DNA of 38,281 nt, from the NCBI GenBank assembly GCA_900540395.1, contig UQFQ01000015.1:1-38281 (forward strand). Direction: 5' to 3'. A program made the translations under genes and the position numbers. Numbering within the stretch: position 1 is the stretch's first letter; every line of letters begins with the position of its first letter. Shown here piece after piece: positions 8,162 to 16,250 of the stretch. The notes beneath the pieces are model-generated. The model did no database searches and was not told where the DNA came from. It saw only the letters and a program-made list of their open reading frames with translations. The stretch comes from an uncultured Mollicutes bacterium. GTDB lineage: Bacteria; Bacillota_I; Bacilli_A; RFN20; CAG-826.

Positions 8162-9004
8162 ATGGAAATTATAGAAAACAAATTTTTAAAAGTAAGTATC
8201 AACCCTCATGGAGCTTTACTTACTTCCGTTATTTTTAAAGAAACTAATTCTGAATTGTTATATCAAGTCGAGAAAGACTCATGGCCATTTCAAGATGTTG
8301 TAATCTTTCCTTTAATTGGAGCAGGAAAATTTTTATATGAAGATCAAAACTACATTTTAAAAACACGCCATGGTTTTCTTAGAAATAATGATTTAGAAGT
8401 TTTTGGAAAAGAAAAAAGTAAAATCACATTCTCGTTCTCTTCAAACGAAGAAACTCTATTAGAATACCCTTTTAAATTTACTTTCTTTATAACCTATGAA
8501 CTCATAGCTAACTCCTTACAAGTTACAACTAAAATCAAAAATAACGATAATAAAACAATGTATTTTAGCTATGGATCTCATACCGGTTTTAAAGCAAACA
8601 GTCAAATTGGAAACGTCATCTTTGATAAAGATTATCAATTTTTACCTTTGATTAGTGGACTTATTGACGAAAATAACCAGGATAGTATTCTTCTAAATTG
8701 CACAAATTTAAAGAAAGAATCCTTCCAAAAAAGAGATACGTTTGTTTTTAAAGGTATGGAAGAAAAGCTAGAACTTTTCACGGGGTTTGATTCTATTAAA
8801 ATTACTTATGAATTTAATGCTCCTTATTTTGCCATATGGTCTAACCCAAACAAAGGCGAATATGTTTGTATTGAGCCTTGGTGGGGTATATCAAATTATG
8901 TAAACGAATCCAACTATTTAGAAGAAAGAAAAGCGATTAATAAATTAAAAGAGAACGAAGAAACTTCGTTCTCATATAAATACACTTTTACTAAAGAAGA
9001 TTAA
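8162..9004 (+). CDS. Aldose 1-epimerase family protein (LacX/YeaD-like)
   Basis: Member of the galactose mutarotase-like beta-sandwich superfamily, which interconverts sugar anomers. Seen in 280 residues: TRHGFLRN (68-75, His70), YGSHTGF (137-143, His140) and YVCIEPWWG (234-242, Glu238). These are the His/His/Glu set used for substrate binding and acid-base catalysis in the family. The CIEPWWG and HGFLRN spellings match the LacX-like branch, whose sugar is often unknown, rather than GalM. Upstream, TAGGGGT is a modest ribosome site before ATG 8162. It is divergent from nagA and its stop codon abuts the convergent deoR stop. A role in the sugar metabolism of this region is inferred. Confidence 0.82.
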   Translation: MEIIENKFLKVSINPHGALLTSVIFKETNSELLYQVEKDSWPFQDVVIFPLIGAGKFLYEDQNYILKTRHGFLRNNDLEVFGKEKSKITFSFSSNEETLLEYPFKFTFFITYELIANSLQVTTKIKNNDNKTMYFSYGSHTGFKANSQIGNVIFDKDYQFLPLISGLIDENNQDSILLNCTNLKKESFQKRDTFVFKGMEEKLELFTGFDSIKITYEFNAPYFAIWSNPNKGEYVCIEPWWGISNYVNESNYLEERKAINKLKENEETSFSYKYTFTKED

Positions 9005-9760
9005 TTAATCTACTAAAGTTAAAGGAACACCAATTGCCTTAAAGAATTCTTGATAATCTTCAGGCAATTTTTTATCTGTAATAATTCTGGCTGGATCTTT
9101 TTGAGAAAATTGGACAAGTAAACCTCTCTTTGAAAATTTAGAGGAGTCAGTGATGATAATAATATTTCTTGCGCTTTCAGCCATATTTTTAACTGCATCT
9201 GTTCTTAATACATCACTACCCATAAAGCCCACGTTTTTAATAAAACCATCAGTACCTAAAAAGATTTTATCAACGTAATATTGTCTAACAGATGATCTAA
9301 CAAGAGGTCCGACCATAACTTGAGCGTCAGCTTGATATTCGCCACCAAGCAAAATAATCTTGTTGTTTCCAAGTCTAGAAGCATGCTCTGCAATATAAAT
9401 TGAATGTGTAATTATTGTTACGCTAGGCTTTGTTTTAACTATTTCTTCAGCTAATAAAGCACAAGTTGAACCACTACCAATTAAAATAGTTTCGTTAAAA
9501 CCGATTAAAGTATTAGCTTTTCTAGCAATCTTACTTTTCGTTTCATAATTAATCGAAAGTCGATTTGTAATGTCAGCGGTATTTTTCTTTAACGCATAAC
9601 CATGATGTCGGATTAAAATACCATACTCACTTAAAGTATCAAGGTCTTTTCTGATAGTAACCTCGCTAACCCCTAGTTTTTCTGATAGTTCTTTTACTGT
9701 CACTTGCTTTTCGTTATCAACAAGTTCTACAATCTCCCCTTGTCTTTTATTAATTTTCAT
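9005..9760 (-). CDS. DeoR-family transcriptional regulator
   Basis: A 251-residue repressor-type protein. The N-terminal winged helix-turn-helix spans about 6-57 (VTVKELSEKLGVSEVTIRKD is the recognition unit). The C-terminal DeoR sensor domain, an ISOCOT-type fold that senses phosphorylated sugars, runs from about 75 to 235, with IGSGSTC (94-100), ILLGGEY, FLGTDGF and TDSSKFSKRG. The usual HGGA after the HTH is changed to HGYA. A GAGGAT ribosome site sets the start. Its own promoter is embedded in a 15-base-arm palindrome, so it probably represses itself. Similar TTTCGTT elements at tauE, fba and the TIM-like operon suggest these are its targets. Confidence 0.92.
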   Translation of the reverse strand: MKINKRQGEIVELVDNEKQVTVKELSEKLGVSEVTIRKDLDTLSEYGILIRHHGYALKKNTADITNRLSINYETKSKIARKANTLIGFNETILIGSGSTCALLAEEIVKTKPSVTIITHSIYIAEHASRLGNNKIILLGGEYQADAQVMVGPLVRSSVRQYYVDKIFLGTDGFIKNVGFMGSDVLRTDAVKNMAESARNIIIITDSSKFSKRGLLVQFSQKDPARIITDKKLPEDYQEFFKAIGVPLTLVD

Positions 9761-9780
9761 TTTTAAATCCTCGTATTACG

Positions 9781-9809
9781 ATTATACTATAAAACTTTCG
9801 TTTTGACAA
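9781..9809 (-). promoter_or_regulatory. deoR promoter
   Basis: On the minus strand, TTGTCA (9809-9804), 17-base spacer, TATAAT (9786-9781). The spacer is occupied by one arm of the operator palindrome and the -35 lies at its centre. Confidence 0.8.
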
Positions 9810-9827
9810 ATGAAACGAAAGTTTTAT
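9789..9827. promoter_or_regulatory. Operator palindrome of the DeoR regulator
   Basis: Perfect 15-base arms, ATAAAACTTTCGTTT (9789-9803) and AAACGAAAGTTTTAT (9813-9827), around nine bases. It overlaps the deoR -35 and spacer and also lies upstream of divergent tauE. TTTCG-containing boxes are known for DeoR-family regulators. Binding by this protein is inferred. Confidence 0.75.
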
Positions 9828-9859
9828 CATAAAAAAGATTATTATTAAATAATATTTTA

Positions 9860-9889
9860 AATGTATTATTTATTAATAAATAATACATT
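9860..9889. repeat. Perfect 30-base palindrome between deoR and tauE
   Basis: AATGTATTATTTATT (9860-9874) is followed directly by its reverse complement (9875-9889) with no spacer. It lies just upstream of the tauE start. It could be an operator or simply an AT-rich cruciform. Confidence 0.6.
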
Positions 9890-9901
9890 CTTTAATATTA
9901 G

Positions 9902-9919
9902 TTTCGTTTGGTCTACAAT
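9902..9919 (+). promoter_or_regulatory. Putative tauE -10 and DeoR half-site
   Basis: A half-site TTTCGTTT (9902-9909) is followed by TACAAT (9914-9919), six bases before ATG 9926. The -35 position holds only a poor TTTAAT. There is no ribosome site, so a leaderless message is possible. Confidence 0.4.
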
Positions 9920-9925
9920 ATGAAT

Positions 9926-10768
9926 ATGGTTTACTATTTTATTTTTCCAATTGTAGTTATTATTGCATCTATTATTGGGGCGATTGCAGGTATAGGTGGC
10001 GGGGTTATTATTAGACCTGTACTTGACGCTTTCGGTTATTTCTCAACCCCTGAAATCACTAATATGATTTCAACAATGTGTGTTGTCTTTGGCACTTCAA
10101 CTTCCATTATTCGACACGTTGCATCAAAAAGTAAAATTGAAAATTGGAAGACTGCTGTCTATTTAGGTATCGGTGCTGTAATTGGAGGAGTTGTTGGACA
10201 ATTCTTATTCCAATTTGTTAAAGATTCTTCAAATGGTGATGTCTTAATTATTATTCAATCTTCAATTTTAATTGCATTATTAATCTTTGTTCTTGTTTAT
10301 ATGCAACTTTTGTTACCAAAAGGTAAACAAATGCATATTAATAACTTTATCGTAACAATCATTATTGGTATTTTCTTAGGAGTTTGTTCAACATTCTTAG
10401 GAATTGGCGGCGGTCCAATTAACGTTGCTGTTTTACTTTTATTCTTCGGAATGAGTATGAAACAAGCTGCAATCAATTCGCTTATTACAATTATATTCTC
10501 TCAAATGGCCAAAATTGTAATGGCTGGAATTGATGGAACATTTGTAACTTTATTTACAATAGAACAACTTCCTACTACTGCTGATCAATCATGGTGGATA
10601 TTTTTAATCATCCTTGTCCCTATTTCAATTATCGGTTCTCTTCTTGGAACATGGTTTAATAAAAAGATGAGTAATAAAGGTGTACAAATTGTTTATATGG
10701 CAACAACAGTCGCAATTATTATCATTAATATTTATTTAATTATCATGTCTTCAATAGCACTAGCTTAA
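9926..10768 (+). CDS. TauE/SafE-family anion exporter
   Basis: A polytopic membrane protein with about eight hydrophobic segments. The family repeat motif occurs twice: AGIGGGVIIRPVL near the N-terminus and FLGIGGGPINVAVLLLFFGM in the second half, typical of TauE/SafE (COG0730). Characterised members export sulfite, sulfoacetate or related organic anions. The frame is open from a TTG at 9908, with ATG at 9920 and 9926. ATG 9926 (280 residues) is preferred because TACAAT ends six bases before it and no Shine-Dalgarno is present. It is divergent from deoR and faces an operon with a sulfonate/nitrate-type ABC importer, so export of a by-product of that pathway is a reasonable inference. Confidence 0.85.
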   Translation: MVYYFIFPIVVIIASIIGAIAGIGGGVIIRPVLDAFGYFSTPEITNMISTMCVVFGTSTSIIRHVASKSKIENWKTAVYLGIGAVIGGVVGQFLFQFVKDSSNGDVLIIIQSSILIALLIFVLVYMQLLLPKGKQMHINNFIVTIIIGIFLGVCSTFLGIGGGPINVAVLLLFFGMSMKQAAINSLITIIFSQMAKIVMAGIDGTFVTLFTIEQLPTTADQSWWIFLIILVPISIIGSLLGTWFNKKMSNKGVQIVYMATTVAIIIINIYLIIMSSIALA

Positions 10769-10791
10769 GTTAAGAAAAGTTAATTAATTTT

Positions 10792-10828
10792 AAAAAATCC
10801 CTTGCAAATTAAAGGGATTTTTTATTTT
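10792..10828 (+). terminator. Rho-independent terminator of tauE
   Basis: Stem AAAAAATCCCTT / AAGGGATTTTTT (10792-10803 and 10812-10823) followed by T-rich sequence. Confidence 0.85.
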
Positions 10829-10847
10829 TAACTATTCACTTCTGATA

Positions 10848-10884
10848 ATAAACATATAAAAAGAGGAAGTTTTCACTTCCTCTT
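10848..10884 (-). terminator. Rho-independent terminator of the ABC transporter operon
   Basis: Stem AAGAGGAAGT (10861-10870), TTTC loop, ACTTCCTCTT (10875-10884). On the minus strand it is followed by TTTTATATG. It is 38 bases past the binding-protein stop codon. Confidence 0.85.
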
Positions 10885-10922
10885 AAGGGCTTCCGAATTT
10901 AATTAATAAATAATCTTAGTTA

Positions 10923-12041
10923 TTAAGCTAAATCTTTACAAGCTTCAAGTAAGTAGCTGAAATCAACAACATCTTTAGATTCTTTTGAAATCTTAGAAGC
11001 ATTAGCGCCTGTTAATTGACCATTTCTAATGTTTTCAACATATTTCATCATATTGCCAGTCTTATCGAGATCTAATTGTTGTTCAGCATTTAACCAAACA
11101 GCGATATCAGTATTTAAACTACTTGCAGCAACTTGACCAACTGTGACTGATTCAATATCTTTACATGTTTCAGCTGGGTTATCATGTCTGAAATTCATGC
11201 CTCTAACTAAAGCTCTCATGAATTTCTTGAATGTTTCTTCATTTTTAGCTAACCAATCAGTATTAACTGCCCAAGTTGATGGAGCATAAGAATCAGACAT
11301 ATGTGTAGAAGTTTTGCAAACAGTTTTGAAAACTTTTGTATTTTGTTCTAATTGAGTAGCAACTGGAGCAAATGCAATAACGAAGTCCCAATCTGCTGTT
11401 TGTGCAGATGTTGAAATGTTAACATTTGTTGCATTAACAATATTAACTTGGTTAGCGGCAACATAATCAGCATTAGTTAAATTGTTAGGAAGTCTGTCTT
11501 CGCCACTTTGATACCAAATTCTTTGTCCTTCTTCTAATTTAGCATTGACTGCATTAACCAAACTTGTCCAGAATGAAGCTGGCGTAGCTGTTTGGTCAAA
11601 AGCAACTGTTGATCCTTTTAATGCAGCACCGATTTCTTCAAGAGTAGAATTAATTGTTAAATCTTTTCCTTTGCCGTCAAGTTTAGCAATTAATCTATCA
11701 TCATCTGTTAAGTTATCTAAAGCAACAATTTTGACTTTGGAATCCTTTGTGAAGTAGTTCCAAGCGACGCCGCCGCCCATGAATGATACATCAATTTGAC
11801 CTGCAATAACTTGAGTTGCAAGTGATGGACCATCACCAGTAACAGCTGTAAAGTTAACGCCTTCTTCGACCATAAATCCTTGATTATAAGCACTATAACC
11901 AGCACCTGCACCAAGGTTAAGGTGTAAACCAACTCTAACTCCTGGTAAGGTATCATCGTTAATTTCCTTATTTCCGCCACATGAGGTTACAGCAAGTACA
12001 CCTACAGCAGCGACTGCGCCAAGTAAAGTAAATTTTTTCAT
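10923..12041 (-). CDS. ABC transporter substrate-binding lipoprotein, NMT1/SsuA type
   Basis: A 372-residue extracytoplasmic binding protein. The signal peptide ends in VLAVTSCGG with lipobox Cys21, so it is a lipid-anchored receptor. The body resembles the nitrate/sulfonate/taurine and thiamine-precursor (NMT1/SsuA) class: GLHLNLGAGAGYSAYNQGF, then LATQVIAGQIDVSFMGGG, the usual position of the N-lobe ligand contacts, and later STWAVNTDWLAKNEETFKKF. The ligand cannot be read from the sequence. It is last in an operon with its ATPase and permease, 58 bases after the ATPase, with an AAAGGAGA ribosome site. A terminator follows. Confidence 0.88.
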   Translation of the reverse strand: MKKFTLLGAVAAVGVLAVTSCGGNKEINDDTLPGVRVGLHLNLGAGAGYSAYNQGFMVEEGVNFTAVTGDGPSLATQVIAGQIDVSFMGGGVAWNYFTKDSKVKIVALDNLTDDDRLIAKLDGKGKDLTINSTLEEIGAALKGSTVAFDQTATPASFWTSLVNAVNAKLEEGQRIWYQSGEDRLPNNLTNADYVAANQVNIVNATNVNISTSAQTADWDFVIAFAPVATQLEQNTKVFKTVCKTSTHMSDSYAPSTWAVNTDWLAKNEETFKKFMRALVRGMNFRHDNPAETCKDIESVTVGQVAASSLNTDIAVWLNAEQQLDLDKTGNMMKYVENIRNGQLTGANASKISKESKDVVDFSYLLEACKDLA

Positions 12042-12099
12042 TATTTTTCTCCTTTAATTTATTACATACAAATTTTTCTATTTGTTATGGCTAATTTTA

Positions 12100-12999
12100 T
12101 TAATGTACACCACTACTTAAATACATCTTGTAAACAACATCCCAAATATGGTTTCTATATTCTTGGAATTTTGGATCAAGTTTAGTGGCTTGTGTTCTTG
12201 GATAAGGTAAGTCAATATCAATTATTTCTTTAACTTGTCCAGGTCTTGCACTCATAATGATAACTCTTGAGGCGAGTAAGACACATTCGTCAACGTCATG
12301 GGTAATAAAGAAACAAGTTTTTCTTTCTTTTTCCCAGGTTTTTAATAAGTCTTCTTGAAGTTGTGATCTTGTTTGAGCATCAAGCGCACCAAATGGTTCA
12401 TCAAGTAATAAGACTTCCGAATTAAGAGCATATCCTCTAGCAATAGCAACTCTTTGTTTCATACCACCGGATAACTCTTTTGGATATTTGTTTTCAAAGC
12501 CATTGAGTTGAACCATGTTAATGTATTTTTTCGCAATAGCTTCTCTTTCAAGTTTTGTGTATTTAACTTTCTTCATTACAGGAACTTTGTTTCCGTTTAC
12601 ATCTGTTGTAAAAACTTGTTCCATTTCTCCTGTCTCTTTGTTCTTAACCATTTGTGGAACTTCATGTCTTATAAACTTTGTTGCATACATGACGTTCTTT
12701 TTAACGGTTGACCAAGGAAATAATGCGTATTGTTGGAAAATAACACCTCTATCAGGGCCAGGGCCAAGTATTGGTCTTCCGTGAATAGTAGCACTTCCAC
12801 TGGTAGGTTGTTCAAGTCCAGCAATTATATTTAATAATGTTGTTTTTCCACATCCAGAAGGTCCAACAACACAAATAAACTCGTTCTTTTTAATTTCTAA
12901 GTTAACTCCATTTAAGGCGACAACATCTTCACCTTTTTCAACTGGATATATTTTCTTAACGTTATCAATTTTTATGACAACTTCATTTTCTTTTTCCAT
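12100..12999 (-). CDS. ABC transporter ATPase, SsuB/TauB type, with an internal insertion
   Basis: Energy-coupling subunit of the importer. Seen: Walker A GPSGCGKTT (46-54), Q-loop FQQYALFPW (88-96), signature LSGGMKQR (176-183), Walker B VLLLDEP with the following D-loop GALD (196-207) and switch His in FFITHDVDE. These are characteristic of the nitrate/sulfonate/taurine class. Oddity: the helical subdomain carries about 30 extra residues (about 110-145, including TGEMEQVF and NGNKVPVMKKV) between the NVMYATKF segment and the signature. This looks like a charged beta-hairpin or loop. It has an AGAGGAT ribosome site and lies 15 bases after the permease. Confidence 0.93.
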   Translation of the reverse strand: MEKENEVVIKIDNVKKIYPVEKGEDVVALNGVNLEIKKNEFICVVGPSGCGKTTLLNIIAGLEQPTSGSATIHGRPILGPGPDRGVIFQQYALFPWSTVKKNVMYATKFIRHEVPQMVKNKETGEMEQVFTTDVNGNKVPVMKKVKYTKLEREAIAKKYINMVQLNGFENKYPKELSGGMKQRVAIARGYALNSEVLLLDEPFGALDAQTRSQLQEDLLKTWEKERKTCFFITHDVDECVLLASRVIIMSARPGQVKEIIDIDLPYPRTQATKLDPKFQEYRNHIWDVVYKMYLSSGVH

Positions 13000-13014
13000 A
13001 TTAATATCCTCTTA

Positions 13015-13992
13015 TTATTTCCATCTTGTTAATTTCTTTTCAGTGAACAATAAGATTTTATCGAAAAGAATACCAAAGATACCAAGAACAATAATACCTA
13101 AGACAGCATTGTCCATTCTAAGTTGCGACGCTTGTGTATTAATATAAGAACCAAGACCATATGTAGTGCCTGTAAGTTCTGCTGCAATAAGTGTTGTCAT
13201 TGCTGCACCAATACCAAGTCTCATAGCTGTTAAAATAAATGGATATGCACTAGGAACAATAACGCCAGTAAATAAATTTCTATCTCTTGCACCAAATGTA
13301 TAAGCTGCTTTAACTAATGTTAAATCAACGTTTTTAACGCCTTGATAAATTGTGACTGTCATGGTTAAGAAACAAGCTAAGAAAATAATGAAATATTTAG
13401 CTGATTCATAAGGACCCATAGCTGCTGCAACAATTGGAACATAAGCAATTGGTGGGATACATCTTAAGAATTGAATGAATGGATCAAGCAATGCTCTAAA
13501 TGGTTTATACCAAGCCATGATAAATCCAACAGGAATAGAAACTACAAGTGCAATAAGATAGCCAACTAAAACACGAGAGATTGAGTAACCTAGGTGAACC
13601 CATAAGATGTTACTTTCAATGGCTGTGGCAATGAATCTTGCCCAAACTTCTGGAGGTGAAGAAAGCCAACTTGTTCCGCCAACACTTTCTTCAACTACAG
13701 CATAAATCCACCAAATAGCGATTATGCCAATAATACCGAGAATTCCAACAACGACGTTTTTCCATCCAGCCCACATTGAAAAGTCTTTCATCTTTTTAGG
13801 GCCGCTAGTTTCTGCATCATTAACTGGTTTTGATAAAGCACTTAAATCAATAGCTGCAATAGCTGCTTCTTTTTCGGCTTTTTTCTCCTTAACAAACTTA
13901 GGAGTCATTTTATCTTTTAAAGAACGCCAATGCGACTTCATTGAATCAGATAGGTGCTTCATCTTAGCATCAAGATTAAATTTATCCTTCAT
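13015..13992 (-). CDS. ABC transporter permease, SsuC/TauC type
   Basis: A 325-residue inner-membrane subunit with about six hydrophobic segments in the BPD_transp_1 fold. The coupling-helix region is recognisable as KAAYTFGARDRNLFTGVIVP followed by SAYPFILTAMRLG. The first ~75 residues are hydrophilic and Lys/Glu/Ala-rich (KEKKAEKEAAIAAIDLS), a cytoplasmic extension absent from standard SsuC. AGGAG lies nine bases before ATG 13992. The gene starts ten bases after the NagB-like gene, so transport and enzymes share one message. Confidence 0.92.
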   Translation of the reverse strand: MKDKFNLDAKMKHLSDSMKSHWRSLKDKMTPKFVKEKKAEKEAAIAAIDLSALSKPVNDAETSGPKKMKDFSMWAGWKNVVVGILGIIGIIAIWWIYAVVEESVGGTSWLSSPPEVWARFIATAIESNILWVHLGYSISRVLVGYLIALVVSIPVGFIMAWYKPFRALLDPFIQFLRCIPPIAYVPIVAAAMGPYESAKYFIIFLACFLTMTVTIYQGVKNVDLTLVKAAYTFGARDRNLFTGVIVPSAYPFILTAMRLGIGAAMTTLIAAELTGTTYGLGSYINTQASQLRMDNAVLGIIVLGIFGILFDKILLFTEKKLTRWK

Positions 13993-14001
13993 ATATTTCT
14001 C

Positions 14002-14820
14002 CTACTTAGCGAGTTCTTCGCTAATTCCTATCCTTGCGTCTTTGTGCTTTTGAAGTAATGAAGCTGGGAAATCAACGCTGTATTCTCCAAAACTTGCACG
14101 TCTGACAACTGATCTATGCCAATTTCTGAAGCAATATAATCGCACTTTTTTGCTTTCAAGAATTTCTTTAAGACCAATTGTAATAGCATATTCTGGCATC
14201 ATATAGTAGGCGCCATCATAATCATCCATTGAGTTAACAACACGAGTTGCTTCAGTAATTTTGACTACTCTTGTTCTAGAAGAAACAAATTCTTCTTCGC
14301 TTACTTTTTCACCTTCAAATGGTGGTTCATTAAATGCCATATGACCAGTAATACCAATTCCACCAAAGCAGATATCAACTCCGCCATGATCTTTAATTAC
14401 TTCGTCAATATAATCTCTATTTTCAAGTGTTGGGAAGATTCTTTGACTTTCTGGCATAATAAGATCTTTGTCTATTTTGTTGTAGCAAAGTTCATACATA
14501 GTTTTCTTGAAGGAAAGTTTGAAATCTGTTCCAGCAATTGTATGTTCATCAAGCATATATTCATCCATGTTGATGAAAGTTACTTTATGTAAATCAATTC
14601 TTTCTTTATTAACTCTTTCAGCGAAATATTTATATTGTCCGATAGGTCCAAGTGGACAAATAAATAGAGTTCTGCAGGCTTTTTTGTTATTTTCGATGAT
14701 TGTATCACACATTAAGTCTGCCATTGCTTTAAAGGTAGTTTCCTTATCTTTGTATATATCGATAGGGACTTTACCTTTAGTTAACTCTTCGCCATGAATT
14801 TTTAAAATCTTTTCATCCAT
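14002..14820 (-). CDS. NagB-like (glucosamine-6-phosphate deaminase family) protein with altered active site
   Basis: A 272-residue protein of the NagB/6-phosphogluconolactonase fold. Conserved: TFINMDEYM (Asp86 = E. coli Asp72), GHMAFNEP (His160 = His143, Glu165 = Glu148) and SRTRVV. Changed: the catalytic Asp141 position is Thr158 (GITGH instead of GNDGH), and the phosphate-binding loop, usually LxTGxTP, reads CPLGPIGQY (55-63). The phosphate-contacting Lys208 region (GSQKA in E. coli) reads NWHRS. Ordinary deamination of glucosamine-6-phosphate is therefore doubtful; an isomerase, deaminase or lactonase-like reaction on another substrate is more likely. The start is coupled to the LarA-like gene by TAATG, and GGAGG is encoded in that gene's last codons. 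Confidence 0.75.
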   Translation of the reverse strand: MDEKILKIHGEELTKGKVPIDIYKDKETTFKAMADLMCDTIIENNKKACRTLFICPLGPIGQYKYFAERVNKERIDLHKVTFINMDEYMLDEHTIAGTDFKLSFKKTMYELCYNKIDKDLIMPESQRIFPTLENRDYIDEVIKDHGGVDICFGGIGITGHMAFNEPPFEGEKVSEEEFVSSRTRVVKITEATRVVNSMDDYDGAYYMMPEYAITIGLKEILESKKVRLYCFRNWHRSVVRRASFGEYSVDFPASLLQKHKDARIGISEELAK

Positions 14821-16250
14821 TATTTTTCATCCTCCATGCAAAGATGTACTGATGGTCTCTTAAATGTCATTGGGAGAACAAGTACATTTGGATGATCTCC
14901 AACATATTTCTTAGCATCTTCGAATGCTTCCATAACTGTACTTCTTGTTTTCATACCCATCTCACGTGCAGTTCCTGGAGCTTTAGCACCAACAATGTAA
15001 ACTGCTTTACAATCTCTTTCAGCGATATGAGCACAAGAGATCATAGAGAAAGCATGATATGGATGGAATGCATAATGATGACGGTAAAGTTCAATATATT
15101 TTTTTACATCCATTGAATTGTAATAATCGTCAATTTCAGGGAGAGTATTACCATGTTCTTGGAAGTAGTTATAAACATCTTTCATTGCTGGGAATTCTTC
15201 ATCACCGAAATCACCATCACATTGAGATAAAGCAATGATAACAGGTTTATCTGACATTACTCTCTTAAGTCTAATTACTTGAGCGGATATAGCTTGTTCA
15301 ACAAGAATTGGGTTTCTACCTTGTCTTGTACCATATTGGAAATCATTTGGTAAACCAAAGATAATAACATCATATTTTTTCTTTGCCCATTTAACATAAG
15401 TTCTCTTATCAGCAATCTTCCAGCTTTCTTCTTGAACTTTATGAGCTTCACCAGCATAAACAGCAATTTGATGTGAGAATGAATCTAAGACAGCATCAAC
15501 ACAGAAGAATTTCTTGCCCATACTGTGTTCCATCCACTCGCCGATTGCATCAAATTTCTTTCTCATTAATGAATGTGAAGAAACTGGAACGAAATCAGGT
15601 CTATGCATAACTGCTGGACAGTGATGTGAGGATATACATTCCCAGTTAGAAATACCAGTTGCACAGTGTTTATAACCACCACTATATCCACCATATGGGT
15701 TACCTTGAGCGTGGCCAATTAAGAAGCAAACATCGCTGTCATAAACATATTTGTTCATAACAACTTTTGCACCATATTTTGGCTCATTTCCGCAATCAAC
15801 TAAATGATCCCAATCTTCACTATCGTGGTTAATAATTTGTCCTTTTGGATAGAAACGATCAAAAATTTCATCACCTAAAATTTTTCTAATTTCTTCAGGT
15901 TTATTCTTTCTATGTAAACCATTGGAGCAGATAAGAAGAATATCTTTTTCTTCAACACCATATTTCATACACTCTTCAATAATAAGAGGAATGGATGTTT
16001 TACGATGTGAATCATCTTGGAATCCGCCTTTAACTTTATCAGGGAAAACGATTGTAATTTTACTTCCTTTGTGAACTTGTTCACTGATAGGCTTCATATC
16101 AAAAGGATGTAAAATTGCATCGAGAGTAGCTTTTTTAACGTCTTTAATTCCTTCTGGATCTTTGACTGTGACTCCTGTTTCAAAAATGTCACTACCTTCT
16201 GGGACTTCAACGTTTACTTGGCCATCTCCATACTCTAATTTTACTTTCAT
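14820..16250 (-). CDS. LarA-like nickel-pincer racemase/epimerase family protein (DUF2088)
   Basis: A 476-residue protein of the lactate racemase family, whose members use a nickel pincer nucleotide bound to a Lys to interconvert 2-hydroxy acids by hydride transfer. Seen: ITIVFPD (Asp71), SNGLHRKNKPEE (His113 = LarA His108), GGYSGGYKHCATG (Lys194 = pincer-binding Lys184) and SSHH (His210 = His200). The second catalytic His (LarA His174) aligns with Asn184 in QGNPYGGYSGG. The protein is about 50 residues longer than L. plantarum LarA. The cofactor genes larB, larC and larE are not in the window. It overlaps the TIM-like stop by four bases and has an AAAGGA site. A substrate other than lactate is likely. 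Confidence 0.78.
   Translation of the reverse strand: MKVKLEYGDGQVNVEVPEGSDIFETGVTVKDPEGIKDVKKATLDAILHPFDMKPISEQVHKGSKITIVFPDKVKGGFQDDSHRKTSIPLIIEECMKYGVEEKDILLICSNGLHRKNKPEEIRKILGDEIFDRFYPKGQIINHDSEDWDHLVDCGNEPKYGAKVVMNKYVYDSDVCFLIGHAQGNPYGGYSGGYKHCATGISNWECISSHHCPAVMHRPDFVPVSSHSLMRKKFDAIGEWMEHSMGKKFFCVDAVLDSFSHQIAVYAGEAHKVQEESWKIADKRTYVKWAKKKYDVIIFGLPNDFQYGTRQGRNPILVEQAISAQVIRLKRVMSDKPVIIALSQCDGDFGDEEFPAMKDVYNYFQEHGNTLPEIDDYYNSMDVKKYIELYRHHYAFHPYHAFSMISCAHIAERDCKAVYIVGAKAPGTAREMGMKTRSTVMEAFEDAKKYVGDHPNVLVLPMTFKRPSVHLCMEDEK

Noticed and set aside
11717..11980. Open frame inside the binding-protein gene and other overlapping frames in coding regions
   Set aside because: They lie within strongly supported genes, lack ribosome sites and encode no recognisable protein.
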